Assembly: GCA_009731375.1 (NCBI GenBank)
Contig: BJOX01000362.1
Coordinates: 1-27,807, forward strand
DNA: 27,807 nucleotides
Direction of reading: 5' to 3'
Origin: Paulinella micropora
Taxonomy: Eukaryota > Cercozoa > Imbricatea > Euglyphida
The translations under genes and the position numbers were made by a program. The notes beneath the pieces are model-generated. The model did no database searches. It saw only the letters and a program-made list of their open reading frames with translations, and was not told the DNA's origin. This document shows, piece after piece, positions 8,127 to 17,051 of this stretch (the stretch's first letter is position 1; each line of letters opens with the position of its first letter).

Positions 8127-9608
8127 ATGCCTGTCCAATATGGAGGAGAACTAGTCCATCAGACTAAGGAACTGCTCACTGGTAAGTATGAATTAACTAA
8201 ACTTACCACTCGTGAAGGCTCGCAACCTGTCGCACTTACTACTGCTGGTGGTATGGAAAACACATTTGAAATTCCTACTCGTCCTTTGAACCTTGCGAGG
8301 AGTGTGTTGCGATTTACTTACACTCCGTCTGGTGCGGGGGGTGCGGGCCGCTACAATCGTATTTATATGGATTGTCTGTCTATGATTAAAACTATTGAAT
8401 TGCAAAGCCGAAGCGGGCAGTATCTTTGTAATCTTCAACATGTGGGTAATTACACTAAGATGATCTGGAAACCAGAGATTAAATATGAAAAATTTATGGC
8501 ACTTGAAAATCATGGTGCTGGTGTGGGTAGTGGTGCTATGCTTCAAAAGTGTAATGCTGGAAAAGTTGAAATTGGAACCGTAGCGGAAAGAAAAACAATT
8601 ACTGATGCGGCAGATGCTGCAGGTCTTAAGGCTGCAGTTCAAGCATACTACTAAGTGCCTCTTGTTAATGCCCGTCGCTACGATGATACTGCTCTCGCCG
8701 ATAGCACTGCTGGAACTTATAGCCTTGTTAATGTTCCTTTTGAGGAGGCTAAGTATTTTGAAGGTGGGGGTAATAATACTGCCACCCCTGTTATTAATGT
8801 TAAGTTTCCTTTGGGTATGCTGTTTGGCACTATTTTTGAACTGGATAAGACTATCGGGTTTAATGAAATTTTGGATATGCGGATTGTGTGGGCTGAAACC
8901 AACCGCTCTTCATTCTATGGTACTGATGCGAGTTCTATTTCAACTGGTGCTACCGCTACGACCTCTGGTGCTATCGTCTCTAACCTAAATCTATTCCTTG
9001 CTGTTGAGACTGACCCAAATGTCATCCTTGGTGTCCAGCAAAAGATTGCGGGTGAAGGCTTTCCATTTAAGATTGAGTATCCTATCGCTTGGAAGCAGAG
9101 CCTATCAACACAAAGTCAAAATTATGTTATTAAGATGAATCGCTCGCAGGGTGAAAGAATTCGTCGTATTTATACTTCAGCCTTTCATTTCACTGAGAGT
9201 GCTAATACTTCTTTTGATAATGACAACAGGGCGGATGCTAAAATTATTTCTTATTATACGACCCTTGACGGCTCTCGTCTTCAACAATTTGACATTGACA
9301 CTTCTGAGAATGAAGACTATATGATTTTGAAGGATAAGTTGAAGGGGAGTGCTATCCTAAACAGTGATGTCTATCATTACAACTGGTTCCATGTAGATAC
9401 TTGGGACAATAACCGCCCGCTGTGCGATAAGGACACCGACGGCTATGAGGTGAGCGGTTTGAGCCTTGACACTGAACGACGATGTGAATTTGTTTCAAAT
9501 ACGAGTGCTAATGCAAGCGGTAATGGCATAACTAATCTCAACCATTACACATTCGCCATTCTTCAACGTAGTGTGCTTGTTAAAGGAGTTGAAATTCTAA
9601 TGAGTTAA
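8127..9608 (+). pseudogene. Double-jelly-roll major capsid protein (in-frame TAA)
   Basis: Main capsid shell protein, expected as trimers with two upright jelly rolls. About 493 codons, the usual size for Polinton-like virus MCPs. The N-terminus MPVQYGGELVHQTKELLTGK and the motif NTFEIPTRPLNLARSVLRF, with later FPFKIEYPIAWKQSLSTQSQ, GSRLQQFDID and YNWFHVDTWDN, suit this family. One in-frame TAA at 8652-8654 divides it; sequence before and after is in the same frame and reads as a continuous protein, so this is a single nonsense change (or, less likely, readthrough or reinitiation). Codon use is more GC-rich and T-ending than the neighbouring fiber genes, suggesting high expression or separate ancestry. 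Only copy in the window. Confidence 0.85.
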
Positions 9609-9628
9609 AAAAGAATAATAAAAATAAA

Positions 9629-9650
9629 AAATATTTTTTTGTTTTATATA
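9629..9650 (+). promoter_or_regulatory. Putative late-type promoter motif before the surface-protein gene
   Basis: AAATATTTTTTTGTTTTATATA ends 8 nt before the ATG at 9659 and closely matches the motif at 5125-5146. Confidence 0.4.
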
Positions 9651-9658
9651 CACAAGAG

Positions 9659-10900
9659 ATGACTACTCACCAGAGAAATTTAATCGCACAAAATCCTGAC
9701 GGAGAATTTATAAGCGTCAGGGTTGGATATGATGGTGATATTGAAACAAATAATTCAAAAACCGCTTTTGGCGAAGCAGTAGTAGGTCAATTAACACCAG
9801 TATTACAAGAAATCTTTCCATATACAATTAATACTAGGATATGGACAAAAACAGAAACAAAATCGTCTGTGTCATTTTTGAATAATATGGCTGAATTGAA
9901 AACAACTGCGGATGCTACGGCAGATGCTAGACTGGTAAGTAAAAGGAGAATAAAATATAGAACTGGAATGGGTGTCCTAGCCCGATTTACTGCTCTATGG
10001 ACAACGGATGATACAAAAGATTACTATTCATATATTGGAATAGGAAATGACCTTAACGATGGATTTTATTTTTACAAAAATCAAGCAGGAATGAATATCG
10101 CACATTATGCGGGAGGTGCTGCAGATTATATTGACCAAGAAGACTGGGACGACCCTTGCGATGGAACTTCGGCTATGCCAAACTTAGACTGGAGTAAAGG
10201 AAATGTATTTCAAATTCAATTTCAATATTTAGGTTTTGGTGCTATTAAGTTTTATGTTGAAAATCCCATTACAGGATTATTTCAATTAGTTCATATGATT
10301 GACTATGCGAATGCTAATAATGGTGTAAGCCTGCGAAATACTACATTACCTTTTACAGCAGTAATGAGAAATGATGCAAAGACTGGAATACAAACTCTTA
10401 AAACAGCGAGTGCTAGTTTATTCATTGAGGGAACGAATACGATAAACACAAGTATAACAAACGAAGTGGAAGGAAGTAAAGTAGCAAACACCACTGAAAG
10501 TCCTATTATTAGTATCAGGAATAAAGCAACATTTGATGCGGGCGGTGCTAATTTAACAAATTATTCAAATGTTTATCCAACTTTGATAAGTATTACAAAT
10601 GAAGATACTAAGTCAAATGTTGTCAGAATGGTATTAAATGGAACACTAACTGGAGCAGGTTTTGCAGATGTTGATTCTAAGTATTCAATTGTAGATACTG
10701 ACACAAAGGCGAGTGCTATCGCAAACGGAACAACAATTTTTAAACTATATGTAAATAGTGCTTCAACTCAACAAATCAATCTTAGAAGTTATGATATATA
10801 CCTATCACCGAGTGATGTATTGACTTTTACACAGAAGTCTGTCTCTGCTGGTGGAGGAGGAAATATCAATATTATTGCTAATTTTATTGAGGATCAGTGA
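9659..10900 (+). CDS. Second surface / receptor-binding-like structural protein
   Basis: 413 residues, intact. No signal peptide or membrane segment. The central region with YIGIGNDLNDGFYFYKN, DWSKGNVFQIQFQYLG and IKFYVENPITG looks like a concanavalin-type beta sandwich as found, from memory, in structural proteins of marine phages and some large eukaryotic viruses. The C-terminal part is Thr/Ser/Asn-rich beta sequence ending in a Gly run (AGGGGN) and NIIANFIED. The location directly after the MCP and the putative late promoter support a virion surface role. Not related in sequence to the S74 fiber. It overlaps the convergent reverse-strand gene by 7 nt. The exact function is not established. 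Confidence 0.7.
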   Translation: MTTHQRNLIAQNPDGEFISVRVGYDGDIETNNSKTAFGEAVVGQLTPVLQEIFPYTINTRIWTKTETKSSVSFLNNMAELKTTADATADARLVSKRRIKYRTGMGVLARFTALWTTDDTKDYYSYIGIGNDLNDGFYFYKNQAGMNIAHYAGGAADYIDQEDWDDPCDGTSAMPNLDWSKGNVFQIQFQYLGFGAIKFYVENPITGLFQLVHMIDYANANNGVSLRNTTLPFTAVMRNDAKTGIQTLKTASASLFIEGTNTINTSITNEVEGSKVANTTESPIISIRNKATFDAGGANLTNYSNVYPTLISITNEDTKSNVVRMVLNGTLTGAGFADVDSKYSIVDTDTKASAIANGTTIFKLYVNSASTQQINLRSYDIYLSPSDVLTFTQKSVSAGGGGNINIIANFIEDQ

Positions 10901-11392
10901 TACAGAAAAAAAAACAATGAAGGTAATATGATATCAAAGTATTTTTTTACCGCATCTTTGTTATTAAAATAAGGTCGTTGAATTAAATATTCAAAGTATG
11001 GTTTATCAATCTTAGCAACATCTTCAATTTTCATTTTTTTTATACTTACCATATTGAAGAACAACATCTTTCTTTAATATACATCCTTCTTCTGTACATG
11101 TAGCAGTCGCTATCTCTTCGCCTACATTAGCCTTTATTTCCGTAATTCCAGTCTCTCTCACAACAAGATCTGTTTCCTTAAAAGGAGTGCTTTGTTCCTC
11201 CATCATTTTTTCTAATGTGGCCTCCAACGGAATAACTACTTTCACGTTGTCGTCCCTCGGCTTGTATTGCTCATAGAAAGATACAATGTCAGGCTTAGTC
11301 CATTTAATTGTCGGCATTTTGACATTGCCGCTGTCAAGATTCCATTTTTCAATTTCATTCAAGTAGTCTTGTTTGGTGTCGAGGTCAGTCAT
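10894..11392 (-). pseudogene. Reverse-strand protein with ExoX-C-like domain, paralog 1 (frameshifted)
   Basis: Begins at ATG 11392 (MTDLDTKQDYLNEIEKW). An acidic N-terminal region of about 110 residues is followed by QYGKYKK. An extra A in an A8 run near 11040 ends the first frame at 11024; the neighbouring frame continues with KIEDVAKIDKPYFEYLIQ to a stop at 10894. F/YGKYK...V...D..Y..W/Y resembles the small C-terminal domain found in exodeoxyribonuclease X-like proteins and DUF3820. Such domains accompany nucleases or occur alone; no catalytic nuclease domain is visible, so a DNA-processing role is only suggested. It lies tail-to-tail with the surface-protein gene and 17 nt from its paralog. 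Confidence 0.6.
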
Positions 11393-11409
11393 CTTATATT
11401 ATTATATTA

Positions 11410-11595
11410 TTATTTTTTATCAAATATATTTTTTACTTCACTTTTAATGTCTGTAAATTTTTCAAACCACGGCTGTTTCATGACCCATTCAAGATATGGC
11501 TTATCAATAGTTGCAACATCTTGAATTTTCTTACCTTTATACTTACCGAATGGAAAAATATCCCTTGGCTTGCCTGCCCGTGCATTTTCAATCAT
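11410..11595 (-). CDS. Reverse-strand protein with ExoX-C-like domain, paralog 2 (start unresolved)
   Basis: The conserved part is FPFGKYKGKKIQDVATIDKP followed by YLEWVMKQPWFEKF, the clearest ExoX-C/DUF3820-like signature in the window. From the first in-frame ATG at 11595 the protein has 61 residues, but the frame is open upstream to 11745 and reads as plausible helical protein there, ending at an in-frame TAA just after an ATG at 11757. The true N-terminus may therefore be longer and broken. It shares KIDKPY/TIDKPY and the GKYK motif with the gene at 10894-11392, so the two are tandem paralogs. The role is unknown; a DNA-end-processing or nuclease-accessory function is an inference from the domain only. 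Confidence 0.55.
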   Translation of the reverse strand: MIENARAGKPRDIFPFGKYKGKKIQDVATIDKPYLEWVMKQPWFEKFTDIKSEVKNIFDKK

Positions 11596-11745
11596 TTGGA
11601 TTTCGTCAGTAATTATCTTTTTAACATCTGTAATAGAAAATGTTTCTTTTTTATTTTCAATAGAGAGTTTCTCAAACTTCTCACATAATCTGGTGAGGGT
11701 GGTTATTACTCTATATAGAGTGGTAAAAAATTTTATGAAAAAAAA

Positions 11746-12048
11746 TTAATTAATCATTTTTTCAAAAAAAGATAACTAAGTTCAGGACAGCAGTAAAAAC
11801 TAAGAGACTGGTTTTGATGTCTCTTCGTGTTGATTTGGCAAAAGATAGATGAGTTATCTTTTTTTTAGAGTTTGAGAGAAATTCAAATATGGACTATTTA
11901 TTGATTAAGAATGCTTGTATTGAATTTGGATGAAATTATGTATATTTTTATTGAAATTAATAGTAAGACGAATTTATATAAAAATAGCCTTATTTTATAT
12001 AAAAAGATAACTGTCCTATAGTAATACCTATAGTAGTAAAGCTGCACC
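11746..12048. repeat. AT-rich gene-free stretch with inverted repeat
   Basis: No gene seen. AAAAAAAGATAACT (11764-11777) and AGTTATCTTTTTTTT (11852-11866) form an inverted repeat, and AAAAAGATAACT recurs directly at 12001-12012. CCTATAGTA is repeated near 12015-12035. This could be the original right end of unit A, but no matching terminal repeat could be found elsewhere. Confidence 0.5.
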
Positions 12049-12240
12049 GTCTTGTTCAGCTATCGCTGGCGAAGACGCTCAACTCGCTTCTCTTGCGTGA
12101 GAGAAAATTGCTGCTGCTTTTTGCTCAGTTTTTCTTGAGCAAGGTGAAGCGCTCCCTCTGAAAGTCTCCGGTCCGCAGAATGATTTTGGTTTTCTGACTC
12201 AGAAACGGATCCGCGTCATTCCGCCTCAGTTTTTTGTCAA
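12049..12240. repeat. Hairpin cluster
   Basis: Series of inverted repeats: GTCTT-gtt-CAGC-tatc-GCTG-gcg-AAGAC (12049-12076), TTGCTCA...TGAGCAA (12121-12142), and TTTCTGA-C-TCAGAAA (12191-12205) nested inside the imperfect pair GCAGAATGAT (12175-12184) / GTCATTCCGC (12215-12224). The nested layout recalls the M1-M4 modules, though the sequence differs. More GC-rich than its left neighbour. Confidence 0.6.
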
Positions 12241-12760
12241 TTTTGTGCCTGTTGTGGTGAGTCATTGGTCTCAATTTTGTGGCTGTTGTGAAGAGTCACT
12301 GTATTCTGCCGTTTTTGAGCCCTGTATGGGTGCCACCACTGACGGACTTTCACCACAAAACCCGCAAAACCCGCCACAGGGCTTTTCTTGCCTTTTTGTT
12401 GCTTTTTTGGTGATGTCAAACCACGAGGTCTTGTACAGACTTGAGTTGCTTCTTTTTTGGTCACGGGGCGTTTGCCTTGTACAGACTTGAGTTGCAGAAT
12501 TTGATTTCCTTGTCCGTTGTGAGAACAAGAAACGCATGGCAAAGACACCGCAGGTGGAGGGATATGATAGTTGCTTCTTTTTTGGTGATCTCACGGGGCA
12601 TTTGCCTTGTACAGACTTGAGTTGCAGAATTTGATTTCCTTGTCAGTTGTGAGAACAAGAAACGCATGGCAAAGACTCCGCAGGACTGGAGGGATATGAT
12701 CGGACAAGGTGTACAATGCACTGTACATGCATGCATCCATATACCTGTTTGTAACCACCA
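12241..12760. repeat. Gene-free stretch with 130-bp tandem repeat
   Basis: CTTGTACAGACTTGAGTTGC occurs at 12430, 12476 and 12606. Two near-identical units of about 130 bp occupy about 12445-12569 and 12570-12700, each containing GTTGCTTCTTTTTTGGT, CACGGGGC and GAACAAGAAACGCATGGCAA. No credible coding sequence; likely a host repeat or the non-coding end of the viral element. Confidence 0.75.
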
Positions 12761-12990
12761 TACATACATATGTACACACACACACACATACATACATGCA
12801 TACATACATACATATGTGTACATACATACATAGTACATACATACATACATACATACATACATACAACATACATACATACATACATGCATACATACATGCT
12901 TGCATACATATGTACATATGTACATACACACATACATACATACGTACATATGTATATACATACATACATACATACATACATACATACAGT
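12761..12990. repeat. (TACA)n microsatellite
   Basis: About 230 bp of TACA repeats with CA, TGCA and TATG variants. ORFs in both strands here encode only Cys-Met-Tyr-Val or His-Thr-Tyr-Ile periodic peptides and are artefacts. Confidence 0.95.
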
Positions 12991-13400
12991 AGATGATACA
13001 GAAAATCTCGGCGTGAATTTTTGCAAATTCACCACCTTCGTTTTCTGTGTTGCAGCCCCTCCTATTAATCTCCCGCAAATCAATACTAAGTAACAAAACA
13101 GAAAAATAAAAAAGAAAAAATTTTGATAAATACAAGAAAGCAAAATAAAGAAATCTTTCTTATTCATATTTTCATTTTTAAATAAACCAAGAAAAAGTTT
13201 AAATTTTTTCAGGTTTTTTAATAAAAACAAAATAAATACAAAGAAACAAAAACAGACAAAAAGCCTTCTACAGCACACTACAAGAAAAATGTATGCATCA
13301 TCAAATTGACCTTTTTCGTCTTCCTTTTTAGAAGCAACTCCGTTTCAACCACCTACCACACAAACAAGTATGGTAGATAAAATTTATTTGAAACAAGTAG
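12991..13400. other. AT-rich gene-free stretch
   Basis: I see no gene, hairpin or repeat of note apart from A/T-rich runs. It leads from the microsatellite into the next viral gene block. Confidence 0.5.
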
Positions 13401-13480
13401 GGCTTTCGCCCAATTTTTTAAGTTAAACACACACTAGTTTATACTCCTATGCGTGAAAGGAGTTAGTGGTTATAACCACT
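13401..13480. terminator. Hairpins downstream of the reverse-strand coiled-coil gene
   Basis: Three inverted repeats lie just 3' of the reverse-strand gene that ends at 13482: the 16-bp perfect palindrome AGTGGTTATAACCACT (13465-13480), ACTCCT...AGGAGT (13443-13463), and GGGC-TTTC-GCCC (13401-13412). Position and structure suggest transcript-end hairpins, as in giant-virus/virophage systems where hairpins mark polyadenylation; this is inference. Confidence 0.45.
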
Positions 13481-13481
13481 T

Positions 13482-13954
13482 TTATTCAATTCGTTGTCTC
13501 TTGTATTTCTCATATGATTGAATTATTTCTGATGATGTTTTTCCACTTTCAATCATCTTTCGTGCTTTTATTTCATCATCAAGTCCCATGGGTTGATTTT
13601 CCGCACTTAACTAATGTTCAAATAATATTAATTGTTTCTTTTTTCGTTCTTCTTCTCTCTTTTTTTCTCGTTTCATTTGTTCAATTTTCTCCTTTCTGCT
13701 AATCTCTAATTTTTTCAATTCAATTATTTCTTCAATTGCGAGTGTTTTATTTTCAAAATCTCTTTTCTGTCTTTCCAATTCAATTCTTTTTTTATTGTTT
13801 TCGTCAAGTCTGCTTTGTATTATTTCATTTCTGGTTTCGTTTTTCAATTTTAGTTTATTAATTCAGATAGTTTTTTGTCTTTCATTTTTTCCAACCATTT
13901 GTTTTTTTCTTCTCTTTCAACATATTCATTGTCGCTGTTATCATTATCGCTCAT
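13482..13954 (-). pseudogene. Highly charged coiled-coil protein (frameshift and in-frame TAG)
   Basis: Start ATG at 13954 (MSDNDNSDNEYVEREEKNK). A frameshift near 13862 moves the frame, which then reads a long E/K/R helix (ELERQKRDFENK, KREKKREEERKKK). A TAG at 13611-13613 interrupts it, and the same frame continues with MGLDDEIKARKMIESGKT and KYKRQRIE to a TAA at 13482. Continuity of the helical pattern across both lesions argues for one gene of about 157 residues that has decayed. No family recognised. It is the first gene of the block with integrase and endonuclease. Whether the part after TAG was once a separate small ORF cannot be decided. Confidence 0.55.
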
Positions 13955-14228
13955 AATGTATGTAATCTTGTCCAAAAAGTCAGGGTGTCGCGGGTGCTAA
14001 CTTTTTACACCTTCAATCCCTTATCCTCACCTTTCTCGTGTGCGGTGGCAGACCGAATAAGTAAAATGGAAAAACTAGTCAGGCGGGCACATATCTCCCT
14101 CCATTTTTTTTCCGGAACACTCCAAACCATGTGTTTTTCCTCACGCTTTTTCATTCTGAGACTTTTTCAGAATTCCCAAAGTGGACAAGAGAAGAAGTCC
14201 AAACCATCGTCGTTTTTTGTATGCATAG
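13955..14228. other. Intergenic region upstream of the spliced gene
   Basis: No gene seen. More GC-rich than the surrounding viral DNA. A short inverted repeat (TTCTGAGACTTTTTCAGAA, about 14153-14171) lies about 60 nt before the next ATG. Presumably contains the divergent promoters. Confidence 0.35.
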
Positions 14229-14553
14229 ATGGCGGACGACCCAACCACACTGGAGGAAGCAGAGGAACCAGAGGAGCCCCGCCCAGAAGACCCCGAAGTC
14301 AAGGTAAGGTTGTTGTTTGCTTCCTTTTTGTATAAAAAACATGTTGCAGGCTTTGGCAGAGGCAGTGAGTGTTATGCGAATAGGCCTCATAACATCACAG
14401 AATATTCCAGCAGAGTTGGGGGCGAATATATTTATCATTAGTCGCAGTCCTAACAATAATATCAGAAAACCAGTTGAGAGTAACGAAACATACTTGTTTG
14501 AGATAGATGAAAAGAACGGCATCGCAAGACTTTACAACCAACGAAATGAATGA
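14229..14553 (+). CDS. Probable two-exon small protein
   Basis: Exon 1 (14229-14303) encodes 25 residues beginning MADDPTTLEEAEEPEEP; exon 2 (14350-14553) encodes 67 residues with MRIGLITSQNIPAELG and YLFEIDEKNGIARLYNQRNE. The 46-nt interval 14304-14349 begins GTAAGG and ends a pyrimidine-poor TTGCAG, fitting a short GT-AG spliceosomal intron. Without splicing, exon 1 runs into unrelated residues. The predicted 92-residue protein is acidic at its start and not recognised. It may be a viral gene with an intron, an early nuclear-transcribed gene, or a host-derived exon pair. RNA evidence is needed. It lies between the coiled-coil gene and the integrase block. Confidence 0.5.
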
Positions 14554-14589
14554 TTACCATCCATCAAATTGAATTGCTATAAGTCTAGG

Positions 14590-14736
14590 ATGAGAAAGGA
14601 TCAAATCCCTGAGCGGTTCGTTGTTCGTTTTACAGATGGAAGTTTCAAATTATTTCGTCTCTGGGACAACATTGAAAATATTTCTAACTTCTACGGGCTC
14701 ACCATCAAGACCGCTTATCGGGTGGTGTTTGATTAA
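14590..14736 (+). CDS. Small ORF, 48 residues, unknown
   Basis: Begins MRKDQIPERFVVRFTDGSFK and ends in KTAYRVVFD. Short but with ordinary amino-acid composition and good local spacing, 36 nt after the spliced gene and 91 nt from the convergent integrase end. No family recognised and no homolog in the window. It could be a small regulator or chance. Confidence 0.35.
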   Translation: MRKDQIPERFVVRFTDGSFKLFRLWDNIENISNFYGLTIKTAYRVVFD

Positions 14737-14827
14737 AGCAACTAATACAATACATGTACCATGGGCATAATAATTCCTATGGTAGATGTATTGTACTTTC
14801 GTCATTAATGTAAGTTGGCAGTTTTCA

Positions 14828-15824
14828 TTAAATATCAAATCTGACTTTTGCTTTTCTTTCCCTCTTGCTAGTTCTTATGTTTTGTGATTCTATTTCTTCT
14901 CTCTTTAGTAGTTCTTTAGTCTTCTTTTCTTTAATAACTTCTTTAGTTTGCTCTTTTATATCTTTTTCTTCGTCAATTGGTTTAACAAAATCGGTCTTCA
15001 ATAAATCTCTAGGACTTACTAACTCCTCCATTATTTAATATTAACTTAAATCCGGAACGGCCTTTGACTTTATAAATAATTTTACTGAAAGTCTTTCCGC
15101 CTTTGGAGAAAACATTTCGTTTGTTTTCCTTTCTCACGCTATCACCGACATTGAAGTCGTTAATTAAATGATCACGTGTGATTTTTTGGGTATTTTTATC
15201 TGTCCCGAAAAATACTTCCGCTGGTTTAGCCTGAATTCCTCTATGAACTTTATGATTATAAGCATCTACTAAGTCTTGAATATAACTAACCCAATCGAAA
15301 TTACGATTGGTTTCAAATAAAAAGTCTAGCCATCTTCTAATACTCCTTATAACTCTATCAACAACCGCTAAGGCTCTATGGTCGCCAACTTCAACCACAT
15401 CATGTCTAATTCCATTTTCAATAAAATATTCACGAGTTGCTCCTTTATATTCTCCCCCGCTGTCGGTAGTAATTGATTTCGGTTTATATTTGATTGATTT
15501 TAAAGCATAATAGACTTCTTTTGCTGTTTTATTTTTTAATGGAATGATTATTAAATATCTTGAATGACAATCTATCCAAACAAGCATCCAAGCATACCCC
15601 TTATTTCCTTTCTTATCTTTTATCTTACTCGTATCTGCTAAGTCAAGAAAGACTTGGTCTAATGACTTATCAACCCATATAGTATTCCATATTTTCGGGT
15701 TCTATTTCTGATTATGGATTTCAAGTGCTTCTTCTTCTTTTGTTTTAACTACTTCTCCCGTAGGTGTGTCTTCTAATTGACTATTACGATTTTGATTATT
15801 AATAATTGTATGTTTATGGTCCAT
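14828..15824 (-). pseudogene. Retroviral-type (rve) integrase, broken
   Basis: DDE-superfamily integrase of the Polinton/Maverick type, for insertion of viral DNA into host chromosomes. Starts at ATG 15824. Core motifs: FLDLADT (first Asp), WMLVWIDCHSRYLIIIPLKNK, TTDSGGEYKG (second Asp), and HRALAVVDRVIRSIRRW, where the third acidic residue is Asp instead of Glu with 34 residues between. The usual N-terminal HHCC zinc region is not seen. Lesions: an in-frame TAG at 15702-15704 (about codon 41) and a one-base gain near 15022, after which another frame (from the ATG at 15031) supplies the C-terminal SPRDLLK motif and a Lys/Arg-rich tail ending at 14828. Divergent from the GIY-YIG gene. Confidence 0.85.
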
Positions 15825-15897
15825 ATTATATAATTAATTTTACGTTAAGGTTTTATTATATATTATATATAACGATAATAAACGGTATAAAACGATA
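15825..15897. promoter_or_regulatory. Divergent promoter region, integrase / GIY-YIG
   Basis: 73 bp, extremely AT-rich, with TATTATATATTATATATAACG and two ACGATAAT/AACGATAA copies. It separates two divergent start codons and so presumably holds both promoters. Confidence 0.45.
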
Positions 15898-16532
15898 ATG
15901 CCTGATTACAAGGAAGGGAAGATTTATTCATTAAGGTCTTACCAGACAGATGAAATTTATATCGGCTCAACTATTCAACCATTATATAAAAGACTACATA
16001 GTCATAAAATAGATTATAAACGATGGTTAAATTCAAAGTCTCCTTATATGACTTCTTATGAAATTGTAAAATACGATGATGCTTACATAGAATTAATTGA
16101 ATTGTATCCTTGTAACAACAAAATGGAATATTACATAAAAGAGAAGGTGAATTAATTAGAGAATTAAATTATGTAAATAAAAATATTGCTGGAAGAGAAA
16201 GAAAAGAATATCTTGAGGAATACAGAAATAAGATAACTGAATATCAAACTAAATATAGAAATGAACACAAACATGTAAAACTTATATACAACAAACATTA
16301 TTACGAAGTCAAAGGATATAAAATAAGAAAACAAGTTCAAACCTATTATGAAAACAATAAACAAAAATTAGATGAATACAGGGATGAATGGAAAGAAAAA
16401 AACAAAATTGATATTAATTGTGATTGTGGCGGAAGATACTTGAAAAAAAATATAGCACATCATGTAAAAACGAAACGACACCAAGAATTTAAAGTTAGTA
16501 GATTAATTGGATTATTTACATTTGGACTTTAG
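15898..16532 (+). pseudogene. GIY-YIG endonuclease 1 (frameshifted)
   Basis: Free-standing homing-type nuclease. The GIY-YIG core is present as KIYSLRS...EIYIGST (about residues 7-26), with LYKRLHSHK supplying the conserved Arg and His. A frameshift near 16135 interrupts the conserved (R)EGELIRE and NKNIAGRE segment; the helical linker and a C-terminal zinc-finger-like CDCGGRY...H..H end follow in another frame to the TAG at 16532. The same architecture (GIY-YIG, IAGR motif, Cys/His end) is common in nucleases of large eukaryotic DNA viruses. A second, more decayed copy lies at 20879-21456. The gene ends overlapping the convergent acidic-protein gene by 4 nt. Confidence 0.8.
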
Positions 16533-17051
16533 AACTTAAGAAACATCCGCGAGACATCATTATTTTTTTCTTTCTTAGCACCACCAGAAGATTGATTATA
16601 TACTTTCACACTCACACTACTAGAAATTTTTTCCTTTCCCTTTCTTTGGTTGCGGTTCTTCTTCACTACTCTCACTTTCACTTTCTTCACTCTCCTCAGG
16701 CTCAGGCTCTGGTTTCTTACTCTTCTTCTTTTCTCTCTTAGTTTCGGCCTTCGCTCTTTTGATTTTCATTTTCGCCATCTTTTCTGCAATGATATCAGTA
16801 AAATCACATTCATCTTCACTCTCACTCTGCTCGGGTGTGTCATCTTGATCCTCATTAATAATATCTGTTGCTAAATTGTTATTTTCTATCTCTGCTATTT
16901 TTCGTTCCATATCTTCGTCTTCGCTTTTAACCGCATTTCGGTATTGTTCCAAAACCTTTTTGGCGTGTTCCATTTTTCTCTGCTTTGCTTTTTGTTTAAT
17001 TCCATCGACTGCTTTTCCCCAGTTTTGTCGACTCGCTTCAGGACTTGGCAT
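16529..17051 (-). pseudogene. Acidic/basic low-complexity protein (probable C-terminal frameshift)
   Basis: Starts MPSPEASRQNWGKAVDGIKQ at 17051. A helical N-terminal part (about residues 1-65) is followed by an acidic stretch (EDQDD, ESEDECDF), a Lys/Arg-rich helix and a Ser/Glu tract (EESEESESESSEEE). This frame stops at 16620. In another frame the sequence continues with SVSVKVYNQSSGG and ends at 16529, overlapping the GIY-YIG stop; I take that as the true end with a frameshift in the A run near 16625. No family recognised; the charge blocks suggest a nucleic-acid or chromatin-binding protein. Divergent from the fiber gene of unit B. Confidence 0.55.

Noticed and set aside
8605-8988. 127-residue ORF in another frame at the capsid stop
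   Set aside because: Leu-rich shadow of the capsid coding frame, not a frameshifted continuation.
11764-12012. Inverted repeat AAAAAAAGATAACT as the terminal inverted repeat of the virus
   Set aside because: Both arms lie within 100 bp of each other and no matching copy was found at the other element ends.
12461-13278. Long ORFs rich in Cys-Met-Tyr-Val or His-Thr-Tyr-Ile
   Set aside because: Translations of the TACA microsatellite in several frames on both strands.
14151-14522. 123-residue reverse-strand ORF opposite the spliced gene
   Set aside because: Shadow of the forward gene; composition is not protein-like and there is no conserved motif.
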